The notes beneath the pieces were generated by a model. The model was not told the DNA's origin. It made no database searches and saw only the letters and a list, made by a program, of their open reading frames with translations. Positions 61,829 through 64,000 of a stretch of 64,000 nt of DNA are shown here, piece by piece; the stretch's first letter is position 1; every line of letters begins with the position of its first letter. The translations under genes and the position numbers were made by a program. The DNA lies in assembly GCF_032062135.1 (NCBI RefSeq), contig NC_092859.1, positions 107,648,222 to 107,712,221 on the forward strand, written 5' to 3'. Source of the stretch: Pyxicephalus adspersus (Eukaryota; Chordata; Amphibia; Anura; Pyxicephalidae).

Positions 61829-61995
61829 CCATACAGGAGTCGGACGATTGATGAATTAGAAAAATATTTTAGTGGTTGTTTCCAGTGACAAATAAATTAG
61901 CGAGCACTGTACACACAGCTGTGTTCTGTTCAATTGGGAGAGGACGGAGGAGGACAACCCACTGTGATCTCCTCCATTCATGTACATTTTCAGGA
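61829..61995 (+). mobile_element. DNA-transposon fragment, same family as 11727
   Basis: The left end AAGCCCCCATACAGGAGTCG follows a TTA and is succeeded by GACGATTGATGAATTAG. The middle GTTTCCAGTGACAAAT, CTGTACACACAGC, GTTCTGTTCAA and GGACGGAGGAGG aligns with 11798-11860. The right end is not resolved. It is a probable MITE with inverted ends. Confidence 0.4.
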
Positions 61996-62457
61996 TGTTT
62001 TGTTTGAATAGCTTGTGTCAGATTGCACAGACAGATTTCAATGAAGTTTAGGACCCACCCAACCATAAATAAATGTATATATTGTTTAGACACTCTTATA
62101 TTGATTTACCTTGGCTCTATATCATGTTACAGAATCCAACTTCTGGAGTTTTGAACCAGACAGACATCTTGGCACTCTGATTTACAGACTGATAATAGAG
62201 GTTGTAATTCATTTGTCTCTCAGTAAATGAAAGCTAAGCAGAGTCAAAGCAGTTAACTTTTCCAGATCCTTATATTCATGCCTCTATGATTCACATTTGA
62301 AGTTGAGGTTTATATTATGGGTATGTAGTGTAAAAAGATTTGTTACTTCTGACCACTGAAGTGTTGCATTAATGGTAAAGCCACCAATTTATTTATGTAT
62401 GTTTTTTTATAGTTTTTTTTCCTAATGGTAACTGTTCATGAGCACCACCCATGTTTA
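61996..62457. other. Non-coding sequence, nothing recognised
   Basis: It may contain the rest of the preceding transposon fragment, but no ending could be defined. Confidence 0.45.
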
Positions 62458-62458
62458 T

Positions 62459-62482
62459 TAATAATAATAATAATAATAATAA
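62459..62482. repeat. (TAA)8 microsatellite
   Basis: A pure trinucleotide run. Unlike the AAT tracts at 1300 and 31340, it has no LINE tail next to it. Confidence 0.9.
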
Positions 62483-62652
62483 TGTTTAGGGATTTTCATA
62501 CATTTGGATTCATGTCTGAAGAATTTAATGCATACCATTGCACTGATTTTATAGTATTCCCACTTTTTGATGAGACTGTTTACACTTTGTTTAATGTATA
62601 CATTTTTCAAGATATTTGTTATCTAGTTACATGTATATACAGTAAAAGCATG

Positions 62653-62677
62653 TTATTTTATTATTATTATTATTAAT
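62653..62677. repeat. (TTA)n microsatellite
   Basis: A short TTATTATTATTATTATTA run about 170 bp after the (TAA)8 tract, in the opposite sense. Confidence 0.85.
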
Positions 62678-62790
62678 GAGAAGATTATAGGAGTACTTTG
62701 AAAGAGCACTTAAAAGCCTTGTTCATTTTTGTATTCGTAAACATTGTGGGGAAAAAGGGTGTTTTCAAACTTCACACAATATAACAATTT

Positions 62791-63406
62791 NNNNNNNNNN
62801 NNNNNNNNNNNNNNNNNNNNNNNNNNNNNNNNNNNNNNNNNNNNNNNNNNNNNNNNNNNNNNNNNNNNNNNNNNNNNNNNNNNNNNNNNNNNNNNNNNNN
62901 NNNNNNNNNNNNNNNNNNNNNNNNNNNNNNNNNNNNNNNNNNNNNNNNNNNNNNNNNNNNNNNNNNNNNNNNNNNNNNNNNNNNNNNNNNNNNNNNNNNN
63001 NNNNNNNNNNNNNNNNNNNNNNNNNNNNNNNNNNNNNNNNNNNNNNNNNNNNNNNNNNNNNNNNNNNNNNNNNNNNNNNNNNNNNNNNNNNNNNNNNNNN
63101 NNNNNNNNNNNNNNNNNNNNNNNNNNNNNNNNNNNNNNNNNNNNNNNNNNNNNNNNNNNNNNNNNNNNNNNNNNNNNNNNNNNNNNNNNNNNNNNNNNNN
63201 NNNNNNNNNNNNNNNNNNNNNNNNNNNNNNNNNNNNNNNNNNNNNNNNNNNNNNNNNNNNNNNNNNNNNNNNNNNNNNNNNNNNNNNNNNNNNNNNNNNN
63301 NNNNNNNNNNNNNNNNNNNNNNNNNNNNNNNNNNNNNNNNNNNNNNNNNNNNNNNNNNNNNNNNNNNNNNNNNNNNNNNNNNNNNNNNNNNNNNNNNNNN
63401 NNNNNN
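62791..63406. other. Assembly gap (616 N)
   Basis: All bases are N. Open frames crossing it on both strands are artefacts of the undefined bases. Confidence 0.99.
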
Positions 63407-63591
63407 GGACTCAATCTTGGATGCACAAAGCAGATAAAATAGTATAGTACTTAATGAGTATTAATGTACTTGGGCTGCTTTCATTTTCTTACATGATAAC
63501 TGATTTCTACGAGAAAAGGAAATATCTGCTATGTGAATGATCAAGTAACTATGCATTCTAATAATATAAAGTGCACAGTCCAGTATAGTAG

Positions 63592-63885
63592 TGTTACGGT
63601 TCTATATACCTTACCCCTGTCATCCACTTGCTCCGCCTTGGCGAATATGTTACTGCTCTATCTTGTAGAGCTCTAAGGAATGCAGAACTGGAAAAAATCT
63701 TGCAGGACCCTTTTGCAATGGACTGGAGCATCTTCTATCTAGACTTTTCCCATTTTGCATTCCCGAGCTTTAATGTCCCCAGTGTTGCAGAAGAGATGAG
63801 TGTGGGAGGTTACAGTTACATTTTTCACCTAGATATAATAAGTGATTTAGGCAGGGGACCTGTCTGCATAAATGGACCTTTTTAG
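63592..63885 (+). other. Open segment near window end, unrecognised
   Basis: A + frame is open from just after a stop at 63589 to a TAG ending at 63885, about 97 codons. It contains RNAELEKILQDPFAMDWSIF and later SVGGYSYIFHLDIISDLG, a plausible protein-like mix. There is no ATG at the start, no convincing acceptor upstream and no donor before the stop. It could be the end of a terminal exon, a decayed copy or chance. Confidence 0.25.
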
Positions 63886-64000
63886 TGTAATGGTATTCAG
63901 GGTGGAGAACCTAATTATTTTTGGGTTTTCTTCTACTTCCCTGTCCCTTCCCTCTACTTCTGTCTTAACATTTGCGTACCATTACTCCTGCCTCTCTTTC
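63886..64000. other. Non-coding pyrimidine-rich end
   Basis: The last 90 bp are rich in C and T (TTCCCTGTCCCTTCCCTC) and could precede an acceptor outside the window. Confidence 0.35.

Noticed and set aside
62710..63442. Open frames of more than 230 codons on both strands
   Set aside because: They run through the N gap and consist of undefined residues.
1..64000. CRISPR arrays, operons, riboswitches and phage or bacterial systems
   Set aside because: The sequence is plainly vertebrate-like non-coding DNA; no regularly spaced repeats or dense gene clusters exist.

Overview
The window looks like non-coding nuclear DNA from a vertebrate, most likely a frog (Anura, perhaps a ranoid). It is AT-rich, has no long open reading frame and no operon-like packing, and has a 616-base run of N typical of a scaffold gap. 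Its repeats fit a frog: L2-type LINE tails with GCGCTATATAAAT followed by an (AAT)n tract, Harbinger-like MITEs starting (G)TGCGTACACAC, a hAT-like element starting CAGTGTTTCTCAAC, a Tc1 transposase relic, and a motif GACGTGTTTCGC...GGGCTTCATC that I associate with amphibian repeats. The species and the gene neighbourhood cannot be fixed from the sequence alone.

Layout. 1-8.6 kb: mostly unannotatable, with two copies of a hAT-like element (the first split by an L2-type tail) and a (TA)15 microsatellite. 8.6-8.74 kb: the best candidate coding exon, 138 bp, phase 0 at both ends, + strand. 9.5-25.2 kb: two Harbinger-like MITEs with TTA duplications, other MITE fragments, a palindromic MITE, a long imperfect hairpin, a possible 71-bp exon at 14.88 kb, an enhancer-like block at 14.5 kb and a possible decayed coding fragment at 22.4 kb. 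25.2-25.47 kb: a second candidate exon with strong splice signals and an ATG, possibly an alternative first coding exon. 27-45 kb: two L2-type tails, one nearly identical to the copy at 1.2 kb, a purine-rich tract, another palindromic MITE and a 41-bp-armed hairpin around (AT)14. 45-49 kb: the longest ORF of the window (196 codons, - strand) and a GC-elevated block, neither recognised. 49.5-54 kb: palindromic MITEs, the Tc1 relic and AT-rich DNA. 54-64 kb: possible conserved non-coding sequence, microsatellites, the N gap and an unrecognised 98-codon open segment near the end.

Functionally, the simplest reading is a large intron or intergenic region with at most a few short exons on the + strand. 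I could not name the gene. No rRNA, tRNA, CRISPR array or bacterial-type operon was seen. No convincing new biological system is visible; the most interesting items are the unidentified exons and the unusual inverted-repeat elements.
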